DNA from: Scalindua sp964437425 | GTDB lineage: Bacteria; Planctomycetota; Brocadiia; Brocadiales; Scalinduaceae | Direction of reading: 5' to 3' | DNA: 21,540 nt | Assembly: GCA_964437425.1 (NCBI GenBank) | Contig: CAYTGO010000051.1 | Span: forward strand, 1 to 21,540 | Shown here: positions 6,982 to 14,870 of the stretch, piece after piece | Layout of the letters: each line of letters opens with the position of its first letter | Numbering within the stretch: the stretch's first letter is position 1 | The notes under the pieces: model-generated | The model's database searches: none | Seen by the model: only the letters and a program-made list of their open reading frames with translations | What the model was told of the DNA's origin: nothing | Position numbers and translations under genes: made by a program

Positions 6982-8001
6982 ATGTCCGAAAACAATGTTC
7001 TTTCTTCTGATAATGCTCCTGAAGATGAGAATCTGGATATTGAGCTGCGGCCAAAAAGATTTTGTGATTTCATTGGACAAGAATCAATAAAAAAAAACCT
7101 TCATGTTTATATCGAGGCCTCTAAAAAAAGAGGAGATATACTCGATCATATTTTGTTTTCAGGTTCGCAGGGGCTAGGAAAGACAACACTTTCACAAATC
7201 ATTGCTAATGAAATCGATGTTGATATCAAGGCGACCTCAGGGCCGGTTCTTGATAAGCCTGGTGATTTAGCCGGCATATTAACTAATTTGCAACTTGGTG
7301 ACATCTTATTTATTGATGAGATTCACAGATTAAATAAGACCACAGAAGAGTATCTTTATTCAGCGATGGAGGATTTTTCCATTGATATCCTGATAGATCA
7401 GGGACCTAGCGCCAGATCAGTCAAAATAACTCTTCCTCGTTTTACTCTTATAGGAGCAACTACACGTGAAGGATTATTAACGCCTTCTTTTCGTGCCAGA
7501 TTTGGTGTTTTGGAAAGGCTGGACTTTTATCCCTGGGAAGAGCTAAAAGAGATTGCTATTAAATCAGCTAAGACACTAAAAATAGAAATTAATGAAAAAG
7601 GTGCCGAGATGATTGCTAAATCGTCTCGAGGCACACCAAGAATAGTAAATAGATTCATAAGACGCATCAGAGATGTAGCGCAGGTAAAAGGTAGTAATAA
7701 GATTACTGAAAGCATTACAAAGTTAGGCTTTGATATGTTGGGCGTAGATAAGGACGGATTTGGCGATTTAGACAGAAAAATTCTAAGCGCAATAATACAG
7801 CATGGTGGAGGTCCTGTTGGATTAAAAACAATAGCAGTTTCCGTAAATGAACAAGAAGACACAATAGAAGAAGTCTATGAACCTTTTCTGATACAAAAAG
7901 GATATTTAAGTAAAACGCCTCGAGGTAGAATTGTAACACAAAGAGCCTATGAATATATGGGACATAAGTCTGTTACAGGGAAACAAGGTTCCCTTTTTTG
8001 A
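6982..8001 (+). CDS. ruvB: Holliday junction branch migration ATPase RuvB
   Basis: A 339-residue AAA+ motor that forms hexameric rings on DNA and, with RuvA, drives Holliday-junction branch migration. Motifs are RPKRFCDFIGQ at 23-33, Walker A GSQGLGKTT at 61-69, Walker B LFIDEIHR at 109-116, sensor 1 GATTREG at 158-164, the arginine-finger block SFRARFG at 169-175, and the C-terminal winged helix ending in PRGRIVTQRAYEY. The Walker A is unusual: most RuvB proteins read GPPGLGKTT, here the two prolines are Ser-Gln, while the catalytic GKT is intact. I chose ATG 6982 over an in-frame TTG two codons earlier, because the AAGG element (6968-6971) is then at a normal distance. It is followed after four bases by queH. 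Confidence 0.95.
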   Translation: MSENNVLSSDNAPEDENLDIELRPKRFCDFIGQESIKKNLHVYIEASKKRGDILDHILFSGSQGLGKTTLSQIIANEIDVDIKATSGPVLDKPGDLAGILTNLQLGDILFIDEIHRLNKTTEEYLYSAMEDFSIDILIDQGPSARSVKITLPRFTLIGATTREGLLTPSFRARFGVLERLDFYPWEELKEIAIKSAKTLKIEINEKGAEMIAKSSRGTPRIVNRFIRRIRDVAQVKGSNKITESITKLGFDMLGVDKDGFGDLDRKILSAIIQHGGGPVGLKTIAVSVNEQEDTIEEVYEPFLIQKGYLSKTPRGRIVTQRAYEYMGHKSVTGKQGSLF

Positions 8002-8005
8002 ATAA

Positions 8006-8623
8006 ATGACTAATCTTTTACTACATATTTGCTGTGCAGGTTGTCTTTGCGCGCCTTTAGATGAATTGAGGAGTGAGGGATTAAAAGTCCATGGCTATTT
8101 TTACAATCCCAATATTCATCCGTTATTGGAGTTCAGAAAAAGGCTTAAAGCGGTTCACATTTTCCAGGAGAGTGATCCAATAGAGATAGACTATTGCGAA
8201 AAGTATGGGTTAAGAGAATATCTGAGTGAAGTTAACTATGAGGGAGATAATAGATGTGGTGACTGCTACAGGTTGAGGCTTAGGACAACAGCACACCATG
8301 CAAAAGAAAAAGGTTTTGATTCTTTCTGCTCAACGCTGCTTTTTAGCAAACAACAGGATCATGAAATGATCAGAGAGATGGGAGAGCAGATAGCAGATCA
8401 AGTAGGAATACCTTTCGAGTACAGAGATTACCGACATTTATGTGAGTGTAGTCAACGTATAGCTAAGAAGAAGATGCTCTATAGACAATCGTATTGTGGT
8501 TGTATCTTCAGTGAATATGAAAGATATGAAAATACAACTCGGAACCTATATGAAGGTTGGAAGCTAAAAGAGAATTTGGCAAGTGGTAACACTCAAAAAG
8601 AGGAAAAACTAAATTGCCCATAA
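8006..8623 (+). CDS. queH: Epoxyqueuosine reductase QueH (DUF208)
   Basis: A 205-residue cytoplasmic enzyme of the QueH family, which reduces epoxyqueuosine to queuosine in tRNA, the last step of the pathway, as an alternative to cobalamin-dependent QueG. Family hallmarks are the N-terminal LLLHICCAGC with Cys9-Cys10, YNPNIHPLLEFRKR at 33-46, DNRCGDCYRLRL at 81-92 (Cys84, Cys87), FCSTLLFSKQQDHEMI around 107-122, and SYCGCIFSEYERY at 162-174. The cysteines are those expected for the Fe-S cluster and metal site; the common CCAPC is CCAGC here. It starts four bases after ruvB and overlaps the next gene by ten bases. tgt, which inserts the queuine precursor base, lies two genes downstream, so the two share a pathway. 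Confidence 0.9.
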   Translation: MTNLLLHICCAGCLCAPLDELRSEGLKVHGYFYNPNIHPLLEFRKRLKAVHIFQESDPIEIDYCEKYGLREYLSEVNYEGDNRCGDCYRLRLRTTAHHAKEKGFDSFCSTLLFSKQQDHEMIREMGEQIADQVGIPFEYRDYRHLCECSQRIAKKKMLYRQSYCGCIFSEYERYENTTRNLYEGWKLKENLASGNTQKEEKLNCP

Positions 8624-9846
8624 TTAGTTCAAAGAATAGATACGCCTTTGGTTGCTTGATTTTTGTCTGTTTTTTAGTTGCTTTGATTGTTTCATGTTTA
8701 AACACCAACAATAGTGCCGAAGCCGTATACAGATATGACAATTATTTAAAAACCCCGCCAAATATTCGGGTGCTTTTACATAATAATATAAAAGAGATTC
8801 AAATAGAAATTAATCAGCCCTATAGTATTTCAGATTTCAAGAGTGATGAAATACTTGCTGACAGAGTAAATTTAAAAAAATCAGTATTATATTTAAAATC
8901 AGGTGACTTTAGAACCAGGCCTCTATCATCTGAATCTACACATAATACACCATCTACTTTTATTAAAGCAGACGGAAATGTCAGTATAGTTACTGACAAC
9001 GGTTATGTACAATTAAAGAAATCAAAGTACTCTGGTAAACTTATATTAGTCCCCAATAAGGATAATAGATTTTCAATACTAGAGGAAATTGGCATAGAAG
9101 AGTATTTGCCTGGAGTTATTGAAGGCGAGATGCCGATGATGTGGAATGATGATGCATTACAGGCACAAGTTATTGCCGTAAGAACTTATGTAATTTATAA
9201 GAGAAAAATCAAGGCCAATGCTCTATACCACATTAACAAACTTGATCTAGCATACAAAGGTTCATACATGAACCAGGAGAAGACAAAAGAGTTAGTAGAT
9301 AGTACCAGGGGTACTGTAATGGTATATGATTGGAAGCTATTTCCCGGTTATTTTCATAGTACATGTGGAGGTCATACGGAAGATATTAATCTGGTCTTTA
9401 ATCTAAAGAGTATACCGCCTTTAAGCGGTGTTGATTGTGGCTATTGCACTAATTCAAAGTACTATCACTGGCAAAAAAGACTTGGAAGGAAAGATATACA
9501 AAACAAACTCAATGCAGCGAAGTCTAAAATAAAAAGAATTCGTAATATATCTACAGAGCAAATCGGACCAGGCGGTCACTGTTCTACGATAAAAATTGAC
9601 CATGTAGGTGGAACGAAAAGAGTTAATGCGAATGATTTCAGGCTTATAATTGGTCCTAATAACCTGCGAAGCACTTCTTTCAGCATCAAAAGCAGTGGCA
9701 GCTCTTTTGTTTTTGATGGAAAAGGTTGGGGACACGGCGTTGGCTTATGTCAGTATGGCACTCAAAATATGGCAAAATCAGGTTTTAGATGGTATGACAT
9801 TCTGAGATATTATTATCCGGAAATAGATCTGGTTAAAATTTATTAA
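8614..9846 (+). CDS. SpoIID/LytB-domain protein, probable lipoprotein
   Basis: A 410-residue exported protein of the SpoIID/LytB family; the founding members cut peptidoglycan glycan strands as lytic transglycosylases. The N-terminus has a basic start, a hydrophobic stretch (about 12-27) and a lipobox-like IVSC ending at Cys28. The family core includes EEYLPGVIEGEMP at 162-174, with Glu172 in the catalytic position, then DDALQAQVIAVRTY, YFHSTCGGHTED, and GKGWGHGVGLCQYG near the C-terminus. His248, Cys251, His254 and the CGYC pair 275/278 could bind zinc, as a Clostridioides SpoIID does. Translation begins at TTG 8614, ten bases inside the queH end, with AGAGG at 8599-8603. The organism does not look like a sporulator, so a role in cell-envelope remodelling is likelier. 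Confidence 0.85.
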   Translation: MPIISSKNRYAFGCLIFVCFLVALIVSCLNTNNSAEAVYRYDNYLKTPPNIRVLLHNNIKEIQIEINQPYSISDFKSDEILADRVNLKKSVLYLKSGDFRTRPLSSESTHNTPSTFIKADGNVSIVTDNGYVQLKKSKYSGKLILVPNKDNRFSILEEIGIEEYLPGVIEGEMPMMWNDDALQAQVIAVRTYVIYKRKIKANALYHINKLDLAYKGSYMNQEKTKELVDSTRGTVMVYDWKLFPGYFHSTCGGHTEDINLVFNLKSIPPLSGVDCGYCTNSKYYHWQKRLGRKDIQNKLNAAKSKIKRIRNISTEQIGPGGHCSTIKIDHVGGTKRVNANDFRLIIGPNNLRSTSFSIKSSGSSFVFDGKGWGHGVGLCQYGTQNMAKSGFRWYDILRYYYPEIDLVKIY

Positions 9847-9869
9847 AAAATTGGATATTGGAGGTTTTT

Positions 9870-10970
9870 TTGCATTTCAGGCTTTTAGCCAAAGACAACA
9901 AAACTGAAGCAAGATGTGGAGAAATAACTACTAATCATGGTAAAATCCCAACACCTGCATTTATGCCGGTTGGAACTCAGGCGACAGTAAAGTCTTTAAC
10001 ACCTGAACAGCTAAAACAGACAAATGCACATGCTTTACTTTGCAATGCTTACCATTTGTATCTGAGGCCAGGAGAAGAAGTTGTAAAAAAACTTGGCGGG
10101 TTGCATAAATTTATGAATTGGGATGGAGCAATAATCACCGACAGCGGTGGTTATCAGGTTTTCTCCCTTGCGAGTTTGACAAAAGTAACAGATGATGGCG
10201 TAGAATTTCAATCTCCCATAGATGGATCCAGGAGGTTCTTAAATCCTGAGAAAGCGATGGAAATACAGCATTCGTTAGGAGCTGATATTATAATGGCCTT
10301 TGATGAGTGCCTGCCCTACCCGTGCGAACAGGATAGGGTTAAGCAATCTATGTACAGAACGGTTAACTGGGCAAATCGATGTCTTAAGGCTCATGACAGT
10401 GAGAATCAAGATCTATTTGCAATTGTACAGGGTAGCGTTTTTAAGGATATACGCGAAGAATGTGTGGATAGACTGGTTGAAATGGAGTTTAGCGGGTATG
10501 CAATTGGAGGCTTAAGCGTTGGCGAAGGCAACCAGCTGATGAATGAGGTGCTGGAATACACAGCGCCACGCCTACCAACTGACAAACCTCGCTATCTGAT
10601 GGGAGTCGGATTCCCGAAAGATATTCTTGATGGAATCGAGCATGGAATAGATATGTTCGATTGCGTAATACCGACTAGAAACGGCAGAAACGGCTGTGCC
10701 TTCACTTCTGAGGGCAAACTGAAAATTCGTAACAGTAGTTATAAAGAAGACGAAAAGCCACTTGACAAAGATTGTCATTGTTATACTTGCAAAAATTTTT
10801 CAAGAGGTTATATTAGGCACTTACTTACTGCAAATGAGATACTTGGATTGAGCCTTATGTCTCTACATAATATATGTTTTTTTGAAAATATGATGGAAAT
10901 GGCAAGACAATCTATAATAGATGGTGATTTTAGTGGTTTTAAATCCCGTTTTCTCTCTCTACAGCAGTAA
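9870..10970 (+). CDS. tgt: tRNA-guanine transglycosylase
   Basis: A 366-residue bacterial Tgt that exchanges guanine 34 for preQ1 in tRNAs with GUN anticodons, early in queuosine synthesis. It is a TIM barrel with DSGGYQVFSLA from residue 91, GGLSVGEG, the nucleophile Asp264 in FDCVIPTRNGRNG, and a zinc site made of Cys302, Cys304 and Cys307 (CHCYTC) with His333. I placed the start at TTG 9870, because the perfect GGAGG at 9860-9864 is correctly spaced for it; an in-frame TTG at 9858 would overlap the ribosome site and add four residues. The gene lies between the SpoIID-like gene and yajC, the usual tgt-yajC-secDF order. Confidence 0.95.
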   Translation: MHFRLLAKDNKTEARCGEITTNHGKIPTPAFMPVGTQATVKSLTPEQLKQTNAHALLCNAYHLYLRPGEEVVKKLGGLHKFMNWDGAIITDSGGYQVFSLASLTKVTDDGVEFQSPIDGSRRFLNPEKAMEIQHSLGADIIMAFDECLPYPCEQDRVKQSMYRTVNWANRCLKAHDSENQDLFAIVQGSVFKDIREECVDRLVEMEFSGYAIGGLSVGEGNQLMNEVLEYTAPRLPTDKPRYLMGVGFPKDILDGIEHGIDMFDCVIPTRNGRNGCAFTSEGKLKIRNSSYKEDEKPLDKDCHCYTCKNFSRGYIRHLLTANEILGLSLMSLHNICFFENMMEMARQSIIDGDFSGFKSRFLSLQQ

Positions 10971-11015
10971 AAACTAGATAAATTAGATATATCACAATTT
11001 TTTAGGAGACTTTTA

Positions 11016-11330
11016 ATGGATTTCTTAATGGCAAATCAAGGTAATCCCATGATGCAATTTTTACCGCTAATGGTTATAATGTTTGCAGTTATGTATTTCC
11101 TGATTATCAGGCCTCAAAAACAGAAAGAGAAAAAAAGGCAGGAAATGATATCAAATGTAAGAAAACAGGATAGAATAGTTACCGCTGGCGGCGTACATGG
11201 CGTTTGCGTATCAGTAAAAGAAAATGAAGTAGTAGTAAGAGTTGATGACGCAAAAGATGTAAAAATAAAAGTTGATAAAAGTGCTTTAACTTCCGTGAGT
11301 GCGCCTACGGGTGAAAAGGAAGATGATTGA
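11016..11330 (+). CDS. yajC: Sec translocon accessory subunit YajC
   Basis: A 104-residue inner-membrane protein with one N-terminal transmembrane helix (about residues 14-32), followed by the family signature IIRPQKQKEKKRQEM and a small cytoplasmic beta domain (DRIVTAGGVHGVCVSVKEN). YajC associates with SecDF and YidC in the holo-translocon. A strong AGGAG lies before the ATG. It is 45 bases after tgt and 39 bases before secDF, the conserved neighbourhood. The asparagine- and methionine-rich first 14 residues are ordinary. Confidence 0.93.
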   Translation: MDFLMANQGNPMMQFLPLMVIMFAVMYFLIIRPQKQKEKKRQEMISNVRKQDRIVTAGGVHGVCVSVKENEVVVRVDDAKDVKIKVDKSALTSVSAPTGEKEDD

Positions 11331-11369
11331 AAATAATAAATGATTATAAGAGCTAAGGAGAAAATTTAG

Positions 11370-14300
11370 ATGTCAAAGAATTTGAGATGGAAGATACCAC
11401 TGATCGTAGTACTAATTGCTATTGCTATAATGGCTTTATATCCGGTTGCGGATAAGCCAATAAAGTCAGAAAATATTACAGAAATTAACGGCAAGGTAAT
11501 TGACCGTACTATAATTGATGACTCATTCCTTAGCTTCTTATTTACAAGTCCAATTAAGCAGGAAACTATAGTAAAGAAAGAGACGAATGAAAAAGGCGAA
11601 ACAGTAATCAACAAGAAGGTTGATTATATCGCTAAAGGGCAAATTAAACTTGGTCTTGATTTAAGGGGAGGCTCCGAGCTTCTGTACAAAATCAAGGTTG
11701 ATGAAGCTGAGCAACGCCCAGGGCTAACAGATGAAATAATAGCATTATTAGAAAAAAGGATTGATCCACAGGGAGTATTGGAATATAGGCTACAGCAGCA
11801 GGGCATGAGAAGGATCCTGATACAGGTTCCTGGTGCAACTAAAAGCGATATTGAAAGTCTAAAGAAACGAATAACCCGTCTTGGAAAACTTGAATTTAGA
11901 CTGGCAGCGCCACCTGATAGCAGTGAGTACAATGATGCTAAAGCAGGAAAGTCTGTACCGGGTTTTTACAAGCATTGGATTAGAAAGAAAAAAGGAGAAG
12001 TCGCAGATACACAGGATTGGTTCCTGGTACGAAACAAAATTGAAATTACCGGTGAACACCTTACCAGGGTTTTCCCGGATCGTAAGGATATCAGCCCTGT
12101 CATAGGATTTGAATTTGACCAGGCTGGCAGATCAAAGTTTGGACGATTAACAGAACGTAGTATAGGTAAGCCATTAGCAATAATTCTTGACGGAACACTA
12201 TACTCTGCACCTATAATACGCGATAGAATTCCTGGCAAAGGAATTATTGAGGGCAATTTCACTCAAGAAGAAGTTAATGATATGATTGCCGTTATGCGTG
12301 CCGGAAGCCTTCCTGCTGATCTGGACCTGGAAATGGAGACCACTGTAGGTCCCAGTCTTGGAAAAGACTCCATTCGAAGCGGTCTTCTGGCGGGTATAAT
12401 AGGCGGAATATTTATTATAGTCTTTATGTGTGCTTACTACTATGGGGCAGGTGGCGTCGCAAATGCCACCTTTATACTCAACATATTTCTAGTAGTAGGA
12501 ACATTGGCAATACTAAATGCAACCCTCACCCTTCCTGGTATTGCCGGTCTCGTATTAATGATAGGTATGGCAGTGGATGCAAACGTCTTGATCTTTGAAA
12601 GAATTAGAGAAGAGAAGGATAGAGGCAAGACAATAAGACTTGCTGTTAAAAATGGATATGAAAGAGCTTTCACAACAATTGTTGATTCGAATATAACGAC
12701 ATTAATCACAGCGCTTATTTTGTATGCTGTGGGAACCGGTCCTGTAAAGGGTTTTGCAATCGTTTTGATTGCCGGCCTACTAATCAACATGTTTACAGCC
12801 GTATTTGTAACCAGGGTTATCTTTGAAATATTCCTTGATACTGGTGTCATGAACAAGTTCTCGATGATGCAGTTTTTCAAAAATCCAAGAACTTCTTTTG
12901 TGAAATATCGTCGTATAGCCATGATTGCATCACTTGCACTGGTTGTAACAGGTATTTCAGTTTTTGTATTAAGGGGCAAAGACAATTATGACATTGATTT
13001 CACCGGTGGAACACTAATTCAATTAAAGCTGAATAAACCTACACCAGTCAGTGATATTCGTAATAAATTGGATGTAATAGGATATCCTAATGCTGAAGTT
13101 CAGAATATATGGGCGACAAAAGACGTGACAACTGCATCAAACGATTCAACCGAATTTGGAATCAGGATAAAGAATCTAAATGATGACAAAGCGGTACAAA
13201 AAATTGCTGACGACATTAAAAACGTTGTTGATAAATCATTATTTAAGAACATCGTTTATTCTGAACCTTCAAGATATCAGTTGATGTTGAAGGAACCAGT
13301 TGATGAATTCTCGATTCAAAATTACCTTACTGAAGCCGGATATGGAAGTGATGATATACTTTCCATATATCCTGTTGGAAAAAGTGGCAAAAAATATTCA
13401 ATAAAAATTAGTGGATTGGGACAGGAAAAATCCAAAGCTAATATAATAAATAACGTAGCTGACCTGTTTGCAGGTCTCATTGAAATGCAATCCTTAAAGC
13501 CTGTCTATAGCGATATAAAGGATGAACTACCGGATATTACAGCTGATGGTAGAGGCGCACAATACAGGGCTGTTTCTACTATGGAAATAGATCTGAAAAA
13601 ACCTGTGGATCCCGGCGTTCTGGAAATCATGCTTAAGAAAGCAGGACATAAAGACATTGTAGTATCATCAAGGGATAATTCAAGAAGAGGAACCTCTTTC
13701 AGAAAGTTACAAATTGCGGGACCAAGGGATGTTCTTGACGTCATTAAACTTTCAACAAGTTCCTTGAGTGTACCTCCTATTACACTTGTTGACAACACAT
13801 CAATTCAAATTGTTTTAAAAAGCAGCATTGATGAGCATTCTCTAAGAAACAGATTTGCAGATTCAAGCCAACTCAAGAATATTGTTGGTGAAATAGCCGG
13901 TATTGATATAACTACCAACGAATACGTAATTGCCATGAAAGCCTTGAGTGCTGCAAAGATACAGGATAAAATACGAGATGATTTATTTGTCGCTTTCAAA
14001 GACCGAATTCATGCCAACAGCATGGATGATAATGTGTCTAAGCCAGACCCTTTTAAACGGGTTGTAAGTATTGGCTCAACTGTAGCCGCTGAAATGAAGA
14101 GCAGAGCGGTTCTTGCTCTGATTTTTGCATGTGCTGCAATTATCATATATATTTGGTTTCGATTTGGAGAAATTAAATTTGGTGTATCAGCTGTTATTAC
14201 TCTTGTGCATGATGTTTTAATTACTGTCGGTGCAGTTGCGGTAGCCGGATACTTTGGAAATGTCTTTGGTGATATTAAGATTAATCTACCAATGATAGCT

Positions 14301-14846
14301 GCATTTCTGACATTAATTGGATACTCATTGAATGATACGATTGTACTCTTTGACCGTATAAGAGAAAATCTTGCCGGTAAAAATAAAATTATATCAAAAG
14401 AGTTGATCAACAGCAGTATTAATCAAAACCTGAATAGAACGGTCATCACATCGTTAACAACATTTGGTGTAGTATCTGCCTTGTATTTCGTTGGAGGAAC
14501 GGCGATACACGGGTTTGCATTTGTTATGATGGTCGGTGTTGTAGTCGGAACATATTCTTCAATTTTCATTGCAAGCCCACTTCTGCTTGACTGGGCTAAT
14601 GTCAAAATGGTTCTCAGGATAATTGTAATTGTTGCCTTTTTCCCAATATGGATTGCTTACAAGTTATTGAATAAGCCTGCAAGCACATCTGGAGCATCTG
14701 GAGGAGCATCATCTAACCCAACTGCGCCACAAGCACCTAAGGTGCCGTCAGCACCAATAGCTCCAACTGGATCAAATAAGCATAAAGGATCAAAGAAGCA
14801 CAAAGGTTCGAAAAAGAAAAAGTTTAAGTCTTCCAGGCACAATTAA
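11370..14846 (+). CDS. secDF: Fused SecDF protein-export protein with enlarged SecF periplasmic domain
   Basis: A 1158-residue fusion of SecD and SecF, the proton-driven RND-type machine that pulls preproteins from SecYEG on the periplasmic side. SecD half: first helix at 7-25, GLDLRGG near 95-101, a P1 domain, membrane helices from about 338, and GMAVDANVLIFERIREE with Asp403. SecF half: first helix at 516-534, DIDFTGGT at 541-548, helices resuming at about 913, and GYSLNDTIVLFDRIREN from 984. The periplasmic part between DFTGG and the second SecF helix is about 360 residues, against roughly 100 usually, and looks like four repeats. Residues 1104-1158 are a Gly/Ser/Ala/Pro linker ending in a lysine-rich tail (HKGSKKHKGSKKKK). 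The ribosome site is AAGGAG. The frame is intact throughout. Confidence 0.95.
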   Translation: MSKNLRWKIPLIVVLIAIAIMALYPVADKPIKSENITEINGKVIDRTIIDDSFLSFLFTSPIKQETIVKKETNEKGETVINKKVDYIAKGQIKLGLDLRGGSELLYKIKVDEAEQRPGLTDEIIALLEKRIDPQGVLEYRLQQQGMRRILIQVPGATKSDIESLKKRITRLGKLEFRLAAPPDSSEYNDAKAGKSVPGFYKHWIRKKKGEVADTQDWFLVRNKIEITGEHLTRVFPDRKDISPVIGFEFDQAGRSKFGRLTERSIGKPLAIILDGTLYSAPIIRDRIPGKGIIEGNFTQEEVNDMIAVMRAGSLPADLDLEMETTVGPSLGKDSIRSGLLAGIIGGIFIIVFMCAYYYGAGGVANATFILNIFLVVGTLAILNATLTLPGIAGLVLMIGMAVDANVLIFERIREEKDRGKTIRLAVKNGYERAFTTIVDSNITTLITALILYAVGTGPVKGFAIVLIAGLLINMFTAVFVTRVIFEIFLDTGVMNKFSMMQFFKNPRTSFVKYRRIAMIASLALVVTGISVFVLRGKDNYDIDFTGGTLIQLKLNKPTPVSDIRNKLDVIGYPNAEVQNIWATKDVTTASNDSTEFGIRIKNLNDDKAVQKIADDIKNVVDKSLFKNIVYSEPSRYQLMLKEPVDEFSIQNYLTEAGYGSDDILSIYPVGKSGKKYSIKISGLGQEKSKANIINNVADLFAGLIEMQSLKPVYSDIKDELPDITADGRGAQYRAVSTMEIDLKKPVDPGVLEIMLKKAGHKDIVVSSRDNSRRGTSFRKLQIAGPRDVLDVIKLSTSSLSVPPITLVDNTSIQIVLKSSIDEHSLRNRFADSSQLKNIVGEIAGIDITTNEYVIAMKALSAAKIQDKIRDDLFVAFKDRIHANSMDDNVSKPDPFKRVVSIGSTVAAEMKSRAVLALIFACAAIIIYIWFRFGEIKFGVSAVITLVHDVLITVGAVAVAGYFGNVFGDIKINLPMIAAFLTLIGYSLNDTIVLFDRIRENLAGKNKIISKELINSSINQNLNRTVITSLTTFGVVSALYFVGGTAIHGFAFVMMVGVVVGTYSSIFIASPLLLDWANVKMVLRIIVIVAFFPIWIAYKLLNKPASTSGASGGASSNPTAPQAPKVPSAPIAPTGSNKHKGSKKHKGSKKKKFKSSRHN
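13017..14040 (+). repeat. Four tandem P4-like units in the SecF periplasmic region
   Basis: Protein-level repeats start at residues 550 (IQLKLNKPTPVSDIRNKLDV), 636 (YQLMLKEPVDEFSIQNYLTE), 738 (MEIDLKKPVDPGVLEIMLKK) and 812 (IQIVLKSSIDEHSLRNRF). Each has a strand, a KxP/D turn and a helix, usually followed by a second strand and helix (for example TEFGIRIK, KYSIKI, FRKLQIAG, EYVIAMKAL). Spacing is 86, 102 and 74 residues. The DNA itself is not visibly repeated, so any duplication is old. Confidence 0.65.
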
Positions 14847-14870
14847 CCTCTTTCAGATAGAAAGGAAACT

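Noticed and set aside
9858..9869. Upstream TTG as the tgt start
   Set aside because: It overlaps the GGAGG ribosome site; the TTG at 9870 is correctly spaced after that site.
12440..12985. 181-codon open frame antisense to secDF
   Set aside because: It lies opposite hydrophobic SecD helices with strong family motifs on the plus strand, has no ribosome site, and its composition is that of a shadow frame.
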